DNA of 64,000 bases, taken from Streptomyces griseocarneus (lineage in GTDB: Bacteria; Actinomycetota; Actinomycetes; Streptomycetales; Streptomycetaceae). The notes beneath the pieces were generated by a model. It was not told where the DNA came from and ran no database searches. It saw only the letters and a program-made list of their open reading frames with translations. The position numbers and the translations under genes were made by a program. The DNA lies in NCBI RefSeq assembly GCF_014655595.1, contig NZ_BNBL01000008.1, positions 124,001 to 188,000 on the forward strand. The letters are read 5' to 3'. This document shows, in pieces, positions 26,457-35,299 of the stretch; position 1 is the stretch's first letter, and each line of letters starts with the position of its first letter.

Positions 26457-27890
26457 CTACTCTCCCGCGGCCGTGTTCTTGCGGCGCAGGAGGAAGACCG
26501 CGCCGCCGCCGACCACGACGAGCGCGATGGCCACGCCCGCTATGACGGGCGTGGCGCTGCTGCTGCCCGTCGTGGCGAGGTCACCGCCGGTGGTCGAGCC
26601 GGTGGCGCCGCTGGTGGTCCTGCCCGACGCCGGCGTGGGGGTGGCGGAGGGAGTGGCGGTGCCGCCGGCCGAGCCGCCGGTGCTGCCGGTGCTGCCGGTC
26701 TCGGCGGTCTTGCAGTCCAGGATCCCGGAGAACGTCCTGGTGAAGCCGTTCGGCCCGGTGATCGTGAACTTGTACGCCTGGTCCTCGCCGACCTTCACCA
26801 GGACGGTCTCGGAGCCGCCGGGCCGCACGGTGTGCTTGCGGCCCTCCAGCTCGAAGGTGAAGGGCTGGTCGCCCTTGTTGTCGGCGGTGATCTCCACACC
26901 GCCCTTCTCGCAGTTCTTCTTGGCGCTCAGGGCGGGTATCGCCCCCTTGGTGGCCCAGTTGGCGGTGGCGGTGGCGGAGACGGTGCTCTCGCTGGAGCCG
27001 GCCAGGATCATCGTCTGGGTCTTGGTGTGGTCGCCGATGAAGGCGCGGCCGACCGGGACCTTGGTGGCGGCCGTGGCCTTCAGGGAGACGGACCCGTCGG
27101 GGACGCCTGCCGGGACGTCGAAGTAGAGCTCGCCGCCGTTGGCCGTCGAGGCGACCGGCTTGCCGGCCTTGTCGACGACCTTCACACCCTTGCCCGCGGC
27201 GTCACCGGAGGGGGCGACAGTGACGCTGCCGGCATTGGTGCGGACCGTGACGGGGCCGATCTTCTGGCCGGACCTGCCCGAGACGGCGGGCGGGGTGAGC
27301 GTCAGGGAGGCCTTGGGCTCCTCGACGTTCTCGGCGCTCTTGTAGAGGTAGTCGGCGAGCTTCTCCGCCGCCGGGTTCTTCGCCTCGACGTCGACGTTGT
27401 CGGAGTAGCGCCAGATGGCGACCTGGGTGCCGGTGGCGGCGGTGTTCGCGTCGAGCGTGCCGGCGTCGGAGGTCTTGGCGAGCGCGGCGAGGTCGTTGAC
27501 CTGCGGGTAGGAGTGCTGGAGGATCCAGCGGATCTTGCCCGCGTTCTTGTTGGCATGCAGGGAGGACTCGCTCCAGCCGGCCTCCTTGTACTTCGCGCCG
27601 TCGACCGTGTTGGTGAGGATGTCGATGCAGTACGTCTGGAGCGTTCCCCCGCCGTCGACCTTCATCTCGAACAGGCCGGCCATGACGTTCCCGGTCTTGC
27701 GCCGGTCGTGGACGACGGCCCCGCCGCCGGCCGTGATGCGGCCGAGGGTGGCGGTCACGCCGCCCTGGTTCTGCGGCGCCTCGTCGGCGGCCGCGCCGCC
27801 CGCCGCTGCGGTGGTGCCGCCCACCGCCAGACCGGTCGTCAGAATCACCGCGGCAAGACGCGTCACGCCCCGCCTCTTTACAGAGTTCAT
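26457..27890 (-). CDS. Thioester-domain cell-surface protein with LAxTG sortase signal
   Basis: Wall-anchored adhesin-type protein, about 477 residues. A signal peptide (LAAVILTTGLAVGGTTAAAGG) is followed by a thioester domain: Cys88 in TYCIDI and Gln156 in GTQVAIW are the pair expected to form the internal Cys-Gln bond used for covalent attachment to surfaces. Ig-like and Cys-containing repeats follow, then a Thr/Ser/Gly linker, the sorting motif LATTG at 438-442 (class E sortase type), a membrane helix and RRKN tail. The ATG at 27890 has GAAAGGAA upstream, giving a clean signal peptide. It ends in a hairpin terminator; monocistronic. Binding target unknown. Confidence 0.92.
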   Translation of the reverse strand: MNSVKRRGVTRLAAVILTTGLAVGGTTAAAGGAAADEAPQNQGGVTATLGRITAGGGAVVHDRRKTGNVMAGLFEMKVDGGGTLQTYCIDILTNTVDGAKYKEAGWSESSLHANKNAGKIRWILQHSYPQVNDLAALAKTSDAGTLDANTAATGTQVAIWRYSDNVDVEAKNPAAEKLADYLYKSAENVEEPKASLTLTPPAVSGRSGQKIGPVTVRTNAGSVTVAPSGDAAGKGVKVVDKAGKPVASTANGGELYFDVPAGVPDGSVSLKATAATKVPVGRAFIGDHTKTQTMILAGSSESTVSATATANWATKGAIPALSAKKNCEKGGVEITADNKGDQPFTFELEGRKHTVRPGGSETVLVKVGEDQAYKFTITGPNGFTRTFSGILDCKTAETGSTGSTGGSAGGTATPSATPTPASGRTTSGATGSTTGGDLATTGSSSATPVIAGVAIALVVVGGGAVFLLRRKNTAAGE

Positions 27891-28126
27891 GGATTTCCTT
27901 TCGGGTGGGCGCGTCTCGCGCGAAGGTCGGTGCGGACCTTCGAGGGCGCGCCCCACCGGGCAACTCAAAACTCAGAAGCCCCCGTTGCTATGGAGGGGAT
28001 CTTAAGGAGCGCGCACAACCCGCCCCCCACGCATGCCTTCGCATCACCGATCCGAATCGGAATCGTTATCGCATAGGCGTACCGGACCCGGAATTATCGA
28101 CAAATCTCCGGGACAAAACACTCATT

Positions 28127-28621
28127 TCACAGGGGTGTCGCCGGCGCCGGGCCGGTCATCGCCCCAGTACCGGCCGGGTCACGGGCCCCCGCCGGCACCG
28201 CCGGGAGCGCCCCCGGCCCCGCACCCGCCAACCGCACCGGCTCGACCGGAAGCGGACGGGCCGGTGACACTCTGCGGAATGCCGACGTACCGCGAGTGAG
28301 ATCGTGACCGATCGACACGGCGTCAATGTCGGCCGAAAGCCATCGCTTTCCCTCGCGCTCCTGCTCCTGAATTCTCAACTTTCCGTGGACGACGAGCGGT
28401 TCTCCCACGGACACCGAACCCACCACATTCGCCGCCAGCGTGCGCCACGCCCACACCGTGTAGAAGCTGGTGTACGCGTCCGCCCATTCCTCCCGCTCCC
28501 GGTCCCAGCGGCGCACGGTCGCCGCGAGGCGGAAGCGCGAGACGGCCGAGCCGTTCGCCGCCTCCCTGAAGTCGGGCTGCGTGGCCACGTTGCCCACGAC
28601 CGTCACCAGTGTCTCGTTCAT
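28127..28621 (-). CDS. ssb: Single-stranded DNA-binding protein paralogue
   Basis: OB-fold SSB of 164 residues: MNETLVTVVGNVATQPDFRE, SRFRLAATVRRWDRE, SFYTVWAWRTLAANV and GEPLVVHGKLRIQ are the standard strands. The C-terminal tail is Ala/Pro-rich and ends ATPL; it lacks the acidic DDDIPF-type tip that recruits repair proteins in the main SSB, so this is a secondary paralogue. The ATG at 28621 follows GGGGAGG. It is downstream of the two dynamin-like genes on the same strand, 193 bp away. A role in sporulation-time chromosome handling is plausible but inferred. Confidence 0.88.
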   Translation of the reverse strand: MNETLVTVVGNVATQPDFREAANGSAVSRFRLAATVRRWDREREEWADAYTSFYTVWAWRTLAANVVGSVSVGEPLVVHGKLRIQEQEREGKRWLSADIDAVSIGHDLTRGTSAFRRVSPARPLPVEPVRLAGAGPGALPAVPAGARDPAGTGAMTGPAPATPL

Positions 28622-28814
28622 CCGGAACGCCTCCCCCGTCGTCGTCTCGGATCTCATGGTGCCCGCGACGTCCAGGTCCCGCCGGAGCCTGTGGACGGCG
28701 GACCGGTTGTGGACAACCGGCTCACCCACACGGGCACCTGGCGCCGCCTCAGCCCCGAGGACACGCGTCCCGCACCGCCACCCGTCGTGCGCGGGCCCGT
28801 GCCGGGAGGGCCCC

Positions 28815-30599
28815 CTACGCCTCTCCCGCCGCGATCACGAACTGCGCCCGCACCTCGCGGTACCTCAGCAGCTCGGCCGCCACCGGCTCCAGCACCCGGG
28901 CCCGCCCGCACCCCGCCGCCGCACCGCGCAGCCGGTGCTCGGTCTCCAGGCCGTACCCCCGGGCGGGCCCCCGCGCCGCGATCCGCCCGCACCACGCCAG
29001 GACGGGGCCGCCCACGCTGCCGCCCGCCAGCAGCTCCGCCGGAAGCCACCACGGCCCGCCGAAGTCCCCGGTGAACGTGCCCACCAGCCACACCGCCCCC
29101 AGCAGCTGCATCGCCAGCAGCGCCCCCTGCCCTGCCGCGATCGCCGCCCACCAGCGGGGCCGTACCGCCCGCGCCGTGCCGCCGGCGCACGTCGCCGCCG
29201 TCTCGGCGGCCACCGCCGCCACCTCGTCCAGCGCCTCCGCCAGCCCCTCCGCACCCCGCGCCGCCGCCTCGCGCACCGCCTGCGCCCAGGGGTCGGGCAG
29301 CCCGGCGGACGCCTCGTACGCCAGTGCCCGTACCGCCCGTTCCACCAGCGGCCGGGAGGCCGTGCGGCGCTGCGGCGACGCGTAGCCGACGGGCTCGATG
29401 TCGTCGTCGGCGGCGCGGTGCCGGGCGCGCACGCCCAGGAACAACCGGTCGTGCCAGCCGCGCACCCGCTTGAAGGCCGTGCCGCACGCCCGCTCGGCGT
29501 CCCGCCGCCAGGCCCGCTCCGCCGACAGCCCGGCGGCCTGGGCCCCCACGGCCTCCGCCAGGCGGTCCTCGAACTCCTGCCGCGCCCGTTCCGTCAGTCC
29601 CGGCCGTCCGTCGGCCACGTAGGCCCTGCGCAGCCGCGCCGACACCCCGTCCACGTCCGCCGTCAGCCGCAGCTCCGCCGCGCACCGCCGGCTGGTGAAC
29701 GCGCCCAGGGCCTCGCGCAGTTCGCCGACCCCCTCCCCCGTCAGGGCCGACAGGGCCAGCACCGCCGCCCCGGGCTCGCCGTGCTCGCCCAGCGCCAGCC
29801 CGTCCTCGTCGAGCAGCCGCCGCAGGTCGTCCAGGACCTGGTCCGCCGCGTCCGTGGACAGCCGGTCCACCTGGTTGAGGACGACGAACGTCACCTCCGC
29901 GTAGCCGGCCAGGGGCCGCAGGTAGCGCTCGTGCAGCACCGCGTCCGCGTACTTCTCCGGGTCCACCACCCAGATCACCGCGTCCACCAGCCCCAGCAGC
30001 CGGTCCACCTGCTCGCGGTGGCCGACCGCCGCCGAGTCGTGGTCCGGCAGATCGAGCAGGACCAGCCCGCTCAGCGCCGGATCGTACGGGCGGACCGGCT
30101 GCCGGCGCGCCCGGGCGGGGATGCCGAGGCGGTCGAGCACTCCGTCGGCGCGGTCGGTCCAGGCGCAGGAGACGGGCATCGCGGTGGTCGGCCGGCGCAC
30201 CCCGGCCTCGGAGAGCTGGGCCCGCGCGAGGGCGTTGAAGAGGGAGGACTTGCCGCTGCCGGTGGATCCGGCGAGGGCCACCACCGTGAGGTCCAGCGAG
30301 TGCCGGTGGCGGGCCGCCGCCTCCTCCAGCACCCGGCCCGCCTCGGCGAGCGTGCGCCGGTCCAGCCGGGCCCGGGAGAGCCCCACCAGCTCGCGCAGCG
30401 CGTCGAGCCGGGGCCGCAGGGCCTGGCCGGCGGCGGAGGTCGTCGTCCGGGGGCCCGCGGGCACCAGGGGGCGGGCGACCGGGACCAGGCGCTCGGGTTC
30501 GGCTCCCGGGCGGGAGCCGCCGTCCGGCCGGCCGCGGCGTGCGATCAAACCGTCGTTCCAGAAGCGGCCCACCTCGTCTGCTGACGGCACGGCGGTCAT
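28815..30599 (-). CDS. dynB: Dynamin-like GTPase with membrane segments (DynB type)
   Basis: Membrane-bound GTPase of 594 residues. P-loop AGSTGSGKSSLFNAL, switch PTTAMPVS, G3 LLDLPDHDS and G4 LNQVDRL are all present. A long helical region follows, and two hydrophobic segments lie near residues 490-545 (AAIAAGQGALLAMQLLGAVWLVG and AELLAGGSVGGPVLAW). This is the arrangement of Streptomyces DynB, which with DynA stabilises FtsZ rings at sporulation septa (known for S. venezuelae; assignment here by architecture). Its ATG overlaps the stop of the upstream GTPase (ATGA), so the two are an operon and likely a heteromeric complex. Confidence 0.82.
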   Translation of the reverse strand: MTAVPSADEVGRFWNDGLIARRGRPDGGSRPGAEPERLVPVARPLVPAGPRTTTSAAGQALRPRLDALRELVGLSRARLDRRTLAEAGRVLEEAAARHRHSLDLTVVALAGSTGSGKSSLFNALARAQLSEAGVRRPTTAMPVSCAWTDRADGVLDRLGIPARARRQPVRPYDPALSGLVLLDLPDHDSAAVGHREQVDRLLGLVDAVIWVVDPEKYADAVLHERYLRPLAGYAEVTFVVLNQVDRLSTDAADQVLDDLRRLLDEDGLALGEHGEPGAAVLALSALTGEGVGELREALGAFTSRRCAAELRLTADVDGVSARLRRAYVADGRPGLTERARQEFEDRLAEAVGAQAAGLSAERAWRRDAERACGTAFKRVRGWHDRLFLGVRARHRAADDDIEPVGYASPQRRTASRPLVERAVRALAYEASAGLPDPWAQAVREAAARGAEGLAEALDEVAAVAAETAATCAGGTARAVRPRWWAAIAAGQGALLAMQLLGAVWLVGTFTGDFGGPWWLPAELLAGGSVGGPVLAWCGRIAARGPARGYGLETEHRLRGAAAGCGRARVLEPVAAELLRYREVRAQFVIAAGEA

Positions 30600-32227
30600 C
30601 TCTCCTTCTGCAGTAGGGACAGCACCGCGATGAGTTCGACCTGATGGTCGGGGGTCAGTTCGAGGGCCTCGAGGGGGGCCGTCCTGCGGTCCCGTTCACC
30701 TTCGAGGACCTGTTCGAGACAGTCGGACAGCAGCTCGCCGCCCCGGTCGCGCAGCCGCAGCGCGGCGCCGGCCCCGAGCGTCCTGGCCAGGGTGTCCCCC
30801 GCCGCGCCCGCCCGGCCGCCGCCCAGCAGCGCCGCCGCCAGCAGCGCGGCGGTCTTCTCCGCCTCGTTGCCGCGGTCGCGCTCGGCGGCCCGCACCTCTT
30901 CCTGGGCGATCTCCTCCAGGCAGCGGCGCCACCGGCGCACGGCCACCCCGATGCGCCCGCTCGCGCCGTCCGGGTCGCGGGGGGCGAGCGCCGCCTCGGC
31001 CGCCGGGTCGCCGCCGCAGGCCGCCGCGATCCCCTCGTCGGCGGCGTCGGCGGCGCAGGTCAGCAGGGCGATGACGGAGCCGGTGAGCGCGTTCAGCAAC
31101 TCGTCGGGAGTGCTGTCGTGAGGGTGCCCGCGCCAGTGCGTCAGCGCGTCGCCGGCGAGCGCCTCCCCCGCCGCGATCTCACGCCGGACGCGCTCGACCG
31201 CGCGCCCGTACGCCTCCTCCACGCTCTGCAGCATCCGTACGGCCGCCGCGTGCTGCACCGCCGAGGCCCCGGCGAGCCCCGGCAGCCGCGACCCCAGCGA
31301 GGAGAGCACGCCCCGGGCGGTGCGGGCGGTCGCCACCGTCCGCGCGGCGGGGTCCTCGGCCCGCTGGGCGAGCCAGGCGCGCAGCCCCGCCACGGCGGTG
31401 GCCGGCAGCAGCCCGCTGCCGTCGGCCGACTCGGGCAGCTCGGGGATGGTGAAGCGGGGCACGTCGCCCAGGCCGGCCTTCTCCAGCATGGCGTCGTACT
31501 GCCGGGAGACCTCGACGGCCACCTGGTGCGGCACCCGGTCCAGCACGGTGACGAGCGTGACGTCGTACTCCTTGGCCGTGCGCAGCAGGTGCCAGGGCAC
31601 CGCGTCCGCGTACCGGGTCGCGGTGGTGACGAGCACCCAGATGTCGGCGGCGCAGACCAGCGCGGCGGCAAGGTCGCGGTTGTGCTCGACAAGTGAGTCG
31701 ATGTCAGGTGCGTCGAGGAGGGCGAGTCCGCGCGGGAGGGCGCGGTCGGTCTCGATGCGCAGGGCGAACGGTTCGTGCTCCACCGCGTCCGCCGAGGCGT
31801 CGTCGTCCATCGCCTCCGCTTCGTACGCCGCCGCCGCGCACTCCTGCATCGGAACCCACACCCGCTGGAGCCGGGGCAGCACCCGCGATCCGGCGAACCA
31901 GTGATGATCGTCCGGATGGCAGACAAGCACAGGCGTACGAGTTGTCGGCCGCAGCACCCCCGCCTCAGTGACCCGGCGCCCCACCAGCGAGTTGACCAGA
32001 GTGGACTTGCCCGCCCCCGTGGAGCCCCCCACGACCGCCAGCAGCGGCGCTTCGGGGGCGCACAGGCGGGGCACCAAGTAGTCGTCGAGCTGCGCCAGGA
32101 GCTCGGCCCGGTTCCGGCGGGCTCGGGCTGCGCCGGGGAGGGGGAGCGGAAAGCGTGCGGCGTCCACGCGGTCACGCAGTGCGGACAGCGCGTCAAGCAG
32201 TCGGGGCCGTACGTCCAAGGTCGCCAC
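30596..32227 (-). CDS. dynA: Dynamin-like GTPase (DynA type)
   Basis: About 543 residues, soluble, partner of the downstream GTPase. GGSTGAGKSTLVNSLVG is the P-loop, LRPTTRTP the switch I Thr, LLDAPDIDSLVEHN the G3 loop and TVLDRVP the G4 loop; then helical stalk-like sequence with no clear membrane segment. I chose GTG at 32227 (VATLDVRPRLLDALSALRDR), since the 39 codons upstream look non-coding; no Shine-Dalgarno is obvious, so the message may be leaderless. Co-transcribed with the DynB-type gene through a 4-nt overlap. Function in septation is inferred from the family. Confidence 0.82.
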   Translation of the reverse strand: MATLDVRPRLLDALSALRDRVDAARFPLPLPGAARARRNRAELLAQLDDYLVPRLCAPEAPLLAVVGGSTGAGKSTLVNSLVGRRVTEAGVLRPTTRTPVLVCHPDDHHWFAGSRVLPRLQRVWVPMQECAAAAYEAEAMDDDASADAVEHEPFALRIETDRALPRGLALLDAPDIDSLVEHNRDLAAALVCAADIWVLVTTATRYADAVPWHLLRTAKEYDVTLVTVLDRVPHQVAVEVSRQYDAMLEKAGLGDVPRFTIPELPESADGSGLLPATAVAGLRAWLAQRAEDPAARTVATARTARGVLSSLGSRLPGLAGASAVQHAAAVRMLQSVEEAYGRAVERVRREIAAGEALAGDALTHWRGHPHDSTPDELLNALTGSVIALLTCAADAADEGIAAACGGDPAAEAALAPRDPDGASGRIGVAVRRWRRCLEEIAQEEVRAAERDRGNEAEKTAALLAAALLGGGRAGAAGDTLARTLGAGAALRLRDRGGELLSDCLEQVLEGERDRRTAPLEALELTPDHQVELIAVLSLLQKER

Positions 32228-32522
32228 ACGTGCAGAATGCCCAATTCTGGTGTGTTTTTGAAGCGTATAGCCCCTGGCGCGCGAGGCGTGGCGCAAGGGG
32301 CCCAGGCATAACGAGTACACAACACCCGGCGCCTGGGGCGTCAAAAACGATGCGAAATTCGCACCTGCCTGCGATTATCAGGACCGCTTCACCGAACCTC
32401 CACATCGTGTCACGGAGGTGAAGCAACCGGGACGAGGTACGCGGAGCCCTATCCTTGTCCCCGGCAAGGTCACGGCACCACCGAGCCCGGGGCTTCAGCC
32501 GTCCGCGACCGCCGCACAACCG
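32228..32522. promoter_or_regulatory. Intergenic region before dynA and tRNA-Arg
   Basis: About 295 bp separating divergent units. It contains cattctgcac close to the dynA GTG and a moderately AT-rich stretch (aaaaacgatgcgaaattcgc) near 32342, but no ORF. Promoters for both dynA and the tRNA must lie here; I cannot place them exactly. Confidence 0.4.
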
Positions 32523-32595
32523 GCCCCCGTAGCTCAGTGGATAGAGCAGGCGCCTTCTAAGCGCTTGGCCGCAGGTTCGAGTCCTGCCGGGGGCG
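32523..32595 (+). tRNA. tRNA-Arg (anticodon TCT)
   Basis: A full cloverleaf can be read: acceptor gcccccg/cgggggc, D arm gctc/gagc, anticodon stem ggcgc/gcgct (one mismatch at the end) with loop cttctaa and anticodon TCT at 32556-32558, a variable loop, and T arm gcagg-ttcgagt-cctgc. The discriminator is G at 32595 and CCA is not encoded. It decodes AGA, a rare codon in such GC-rich genomes. Confidence 0.97.
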
Positions 32596-32611
32596 CTCCG
32601 CCCACGCCGCA

Positions 32612-32640
32612 CGCCTCTCCTGATCAGGAGGGGCGTTTTT
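32612..32640 (+). terminator. Rho-independent terminator of the tRNA gene
   Basis: The hairpin cgcctctcctga/tcaggaggggcg is followed by a run of T (gtttttg), a textbook intrinsic terminator 16 bp after the tRNA. Confidence 0.9.
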
Positions 32641-32836
32641 GTTGCCGGCCGGGGCCCCACCGCTCGGCCTAGCCTCGGCCCAGCCCTGCCCGCGCTCACG
32701 AACAGGGCTCAACGGAACGGTCCTTGAGGCGTGTCGGGCGGCGGGACGGCTTTGGCGGTCCTGGCCGACTGGAGGCCCGGCGGAACAACCCGTCCAGCCG
32801 TCAGCGCTGCTCCTGTGCAGCGGGTACTGGTGAACC

Positions 32837-33259
32837 ATGACTGGCACCTTCACCACCCGCACTGTCGACGTTGCGACCGGCTCCACCGAAACCATGCACG
32901 ACCTGACGAACGCATGCTCCGCGTTCCTCCGGGAGGTCGCTCACGGTCGAGACGGGCTGCTGAACGTCTTCACCTCGCACGCGACGTCCGGCCTGGCCGT
33001 CATCGAGACCGGGGCCGGCAGTGACAACGACCTGCTGGCCGCCCTTCGCAGCATTCTTCCCGCGAACAGTCAGTGGCAGGACCGCCACGGTGATCCAGGC
33101 GCCGGCCACGATCACATGCTCCCGGCCCTGGTCCCGCCCCACGCCACGCTGCCCGTGGTCGGCGGCCGGCTGGAGCTGGGGGCCTCGCAGTCCGTCGTTC
33201 TGGTGACCACCGGCCGGGACATCCCCGACCGCCAGGTCCGGCTGTCCTTCCTCGGCTGA
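32837..33259 (+). CDS. YjbQ/UPF0047 family protein (secondary thiamine-phosphate synthase fold)
   Basis: A 140-residue single-domain protein. MTGTFTTRTVDVATGSTETMHDLT, GLLNVFTSHATSGLAVIE, DHMLPALVPPHATLPVVGGRLELGASQSVVLV are the conserved YjbQ blocks with the metal/active-site His and Glu-Gly residues. E. coli YjbQ shows weak thiamine-phosphate synthase activity, but the physiological role of the family is unsettled. It stands alone after the tRNA terminator. Confidence 0.9.
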   Translation: MTGTFTTRTVDVATGSTETMHDLTNACSAFLREVAHGRDGLLNVFTSHATSGLAVIETGAGSDNDLLAALRSILPANSQWQDRHGDPGAGHDHMLPALVPPHATLPVVGGRLELGASQSVVLVTTGRDIPDRQVRLSFLG

Positions 33260-33445
33260 CCGGACACCGGGATCGCGCGCCCGCACTCCCCGGAGAATTG
33301 CCTGGTCGCGGACGGTCTCGGACCGCCGACCGGAGTAGAGTGAGTGGACCGGGAGCACTCCGTACACCGGCTTCCACGCGGGTGTCGTTCCCGGCGAGCC
33401 ACAATGCCGGGCAGTCGACGACGAGCCCGGGGGCAGGTCCGCATC

Positions 33446-33961
33446 ATGACCGCGACCATCGACCGTACGACCGCTGACGAGCACGCTCCTTCGCCGCCCG
33501 CCCGCCTGTCCCTGACCCCGGGAACGGCGCCGGGCCTGCTGGACGGCGCCTGGTGGCCCCGCTCACGCGATCTCTCCCGCGAGCTTCCCGCACTGGCGGA
33601 GAGGCTGGACCACTCCTGGGGGCGGATCACCCGCGTCACGGTGAATCCGGCCTTCTGGCCCGTGATCCCGCGCAAGGTTCCCGTCAGCGGGCACACGGTG
33701 CACGTGGGCTGGTTCACCAATGAGCAGGACCCGCACAAGATCCTCCTGTTCTCCTACACCGCAGACCGCCTGGACCTGCTGATCATCCCGCCGGAGACCG
33801 ACCCGGCCGCGGCCGCCCGGCTGACGTCCGCCGCGACCACCCCCGGAAGCCTCCTCACCGCGAGCAGGCTGATGGAGGACGAGCGAGCGGCCGACGAGGC
33901 GACGGAGTCACGGGACCGCGAAGAGGAGTGGGAGAGCGAGGGCGGGTGGGAGCCCCGCTGA
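33446..33961 (+). CDS. DUF5994 family protein
   Basis: A 171-residue actinobacterial protein of unknown function. Recognisable DUF5994 blocks are PARLSLTPGTAPGLLDGAWWPRSRDLSRELP, VTVNPAFWPVIPRKVPVSGHTVHVGWF and HKILLFSYTADRLDLLIIPP, then a C-terminal acidic tail rich in Glu/Arg (EEWESEGGWEPR). There is no membrane segment. The ATG at 33446 fits the conserved start. Such genes often occur in several copies in Streptomyces; nothing here indicates the partner. Confidence 0.8.
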   Translation: MTATIDRTTADEHAPSPPARLSLTPGTAPGLLDGAWWPRSRDLSRELPALAERLDHSWGRITRVTVNPAFWPVIPRKVPVSGHTVHVGWFTNEQDPHKILLFSYTADRLDLLIIPPETDPAAAARLTSAATTPGSLLTASRLMEDERAADEATESRDREEEWESEGGWEPR

Positions 33962-34012
33962 TCCACCGGCCCAGTGCACGCATCCCGGAGGGCGAAGTTC
34001 ACAAAAGAACCC

Positions 34013-34018
34013 TACGGT
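34013..34018 (+). promoter_or_regulatory. Candidate -10 box of a leaderless transcript
   Basis: TACGGT ends six bases before the ATG at 34025, so transcription would begin at or next to the start codon. No Shine-Dalgarno is present, which supports leaderless translation. Confidence 0.5.
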
Positions 34019-34024
34019 TGACCC

Positions 34025-34273
34025 ATGAGCGTCTTCATCAAACTGGTGGAGAATCGTCCGCCGAAGGAATACGCGAACGAACGAACGGCGGATATCTCCT
34101 ACGACGACACCGTCGAGGGTGATTCCGAGATCACTTACCAGTACGACGTACTTCCCGGCGGCGTCCTGAGAATCCTGCGGGTCGCAAGAGGAGAGGAGGC
34201 CGTCGTCCATTCGGTCTACGCCCCGGGCCTGTGGTTCCGCGTCGAGGGCCTCTGCCGCGGCACTACGGAATAG
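34025..34273 (+). CDS. Small hypothetical protein upstream of tsnR
   Basis: An 82-residue protein beginning MSVFIKLVENRPPKEYANERT and continuing with beta-strand-like patterns (ITYQYDVLPGGVLRILRVARG, VVHSVYAPGLWFRVEG). Base composition is clearly lower in GC than the neighbours, as in the next gene. I do not recognise a family; the pattern resembles small single-domain beta proteins. It has no usual ribosome binding site and a -10-like box close to the ATG. It precedes the thiopeptide-resistance methyltransferase by 216 bp in the same direction and may have arrived with it. Confidence 0.6.
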   Translation: MSVFIKLVENRPPKEYANERTADISYDDTVEGDSEITYQYDVLPGGVLRILRVARGEEAVVHSVYAPGLWFRVEGLCRGTTE

Positions 34274-34477
34274 GGCGCCAACCGGATTGCCGCCCTCCGG
34301 AACCGGCCCGTCCCCGCGACGAAGTCCCCCTCTCCGGCGGCGGCCGGTGCGATGCAGCCGGTGGTGCGGCCGGGCGTGGTGGCGTTGGCCAGGGTCGGCC
34401 AGGGTCGGCGTGCCGGCCGCCCGGCGGGCTCGCTCACGCTCGCCCCGGGCAGCGGCATCGTTCCACGTGGCAGCCGT

Positions 34478-34483
34478 TAGGAT
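34478..34483 (+). promoter_or_regulatory. Candidate -10 box of leaderless tsnR transcript
   Basis: TAGGAT lies six bases before the ATG at 34490, with TTCCAC at 34461-34466 as a possible poor -35. No ribosome binding site intervenes. The sequence gaccCATG also precedes the small gene at 34025. Confidence 0.5.
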
Positions 34484-34489
34484 CGACCC

Positions 34490-35299
34490 ATGACCGATTT
34501 GGACACAATCGCAAATATCGCCGATCCCGCGATGCAAAGAATTATCGACGTCACCAAGCCCTCGCGGTCCAACATCAGGACCACGCTGATCGAGGACGTC
34601 GAACCCCTTATGCAGTCCATCCGGGCAGGGGTGGAATTCATCGAGGTATACGGCAGCGATAACAGTCCGGTCTCTCCCGAGCTGCTCGACCTGTGCAAGC
34701 AGCGGAACATCCCCGTACGCCTCGTCGAGTCGTCGGTCGTCAACCAGTTGTTCAAGGGCGAGCGGAAGGCCAAGACGTTCGGCCTCGCCCGCGTCCCCCG
34801 CCCGGCCAAGTTCGCCGACATCGCGAAGCGGGACGGGGACGTCGTCGTTCTCGACGGCGTGAAGATCGTCGGGAACATCGGCGCGATCGTGCGCACGTCG
34901 CTCGCGCTCGGAGCCGCGGGCATCGTGCTGGTCGACAGCGACCTCACCAGCATCGCCGACCGGCGTCTGCTGAGGGCCAGCCGGGGCTACGTCTTCTCCC
35001 TTCCCATCGTCCTCGCCAAGCGCGAGGACGCCGTCGACTTCATTCGCGACAGCGAAATGTCGCTGATGGTGTTCGACGCCGACGGCGAACTCACGGTGAA
35101 GGACCTCGGCGCCAAGCGCGATCGACTGGCCCTTTTGTTCGGCAGCGAAAAGGGCGGTCCTTCGGATCTCTTCAAGGACGCGTCGTCCTCTTCGGTGTCG
35201 ATTCCGATGTTCAGCTCGACCGAGTCCCTCAATGTCTCGGTGGCGGTCGGTATCGCGCTGCACGAGCGGAGCGACAGGAATTTCGCCGCCGGCCGGTGA
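34490..35299 (+). CDS. tsnR: 23S rRNA (adenosine-1067-2'-O)-methyltransferase, thiostrepton/nosiheptide resistance
   Basis: A 269-residue SPOUT methyltransferase that protects the ribosome from thiopeptides by methylating A1067. It matches the Tsr/NshR family over its whole length and has their exact size: RIIDVTKPSRSNI, TTLIEDVEPLMQSI, VNQLFKGERKAKTFG, then the SAM-binding knot VVLDGVKIVGNIGAIVRTSLALGA, LLFGSEKGGPSDL and ESLNVSVAVGIALHER. No thiopeptide precursor, dehydratase or cyclase gene is in this window, so it is an orphan resistance gene. Codon use is less GC-extreme than in neighbouring genes, suggesting acquisition. It is followed by its own terminator. Confidence 0.95.
   Translation: MTDLDTIANIADPAMQRIIDVTKPSRSNIRTTLIEDVEPLMQSIRAGVEFIEVYGSDNSPVSPELLDLCKQRNIPVRLVESSVVNQLFKGERKAKTFGLARVPRPAKFADIAKRDGDVVVLDGVKIVGNIGAIVRTSLALGAAGIVLVDSDLTSIADRRLLRASRGYVFSLPIVLAKREDAVDFIRDSEMSLMVFDADGELTVKDLGAKRDRLALLFGSEKGGPSDLFKDASSSSVSIPMFSSTESLNVSVAVGIALHERSDRNFAAGR

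Noticed and set aside
32523..32595. tRNA-Arg as an integration site for the accessory region to its right
   Set aside because: No integrase and no second copy of the tRNA 3' end is visible up to the end of the window.
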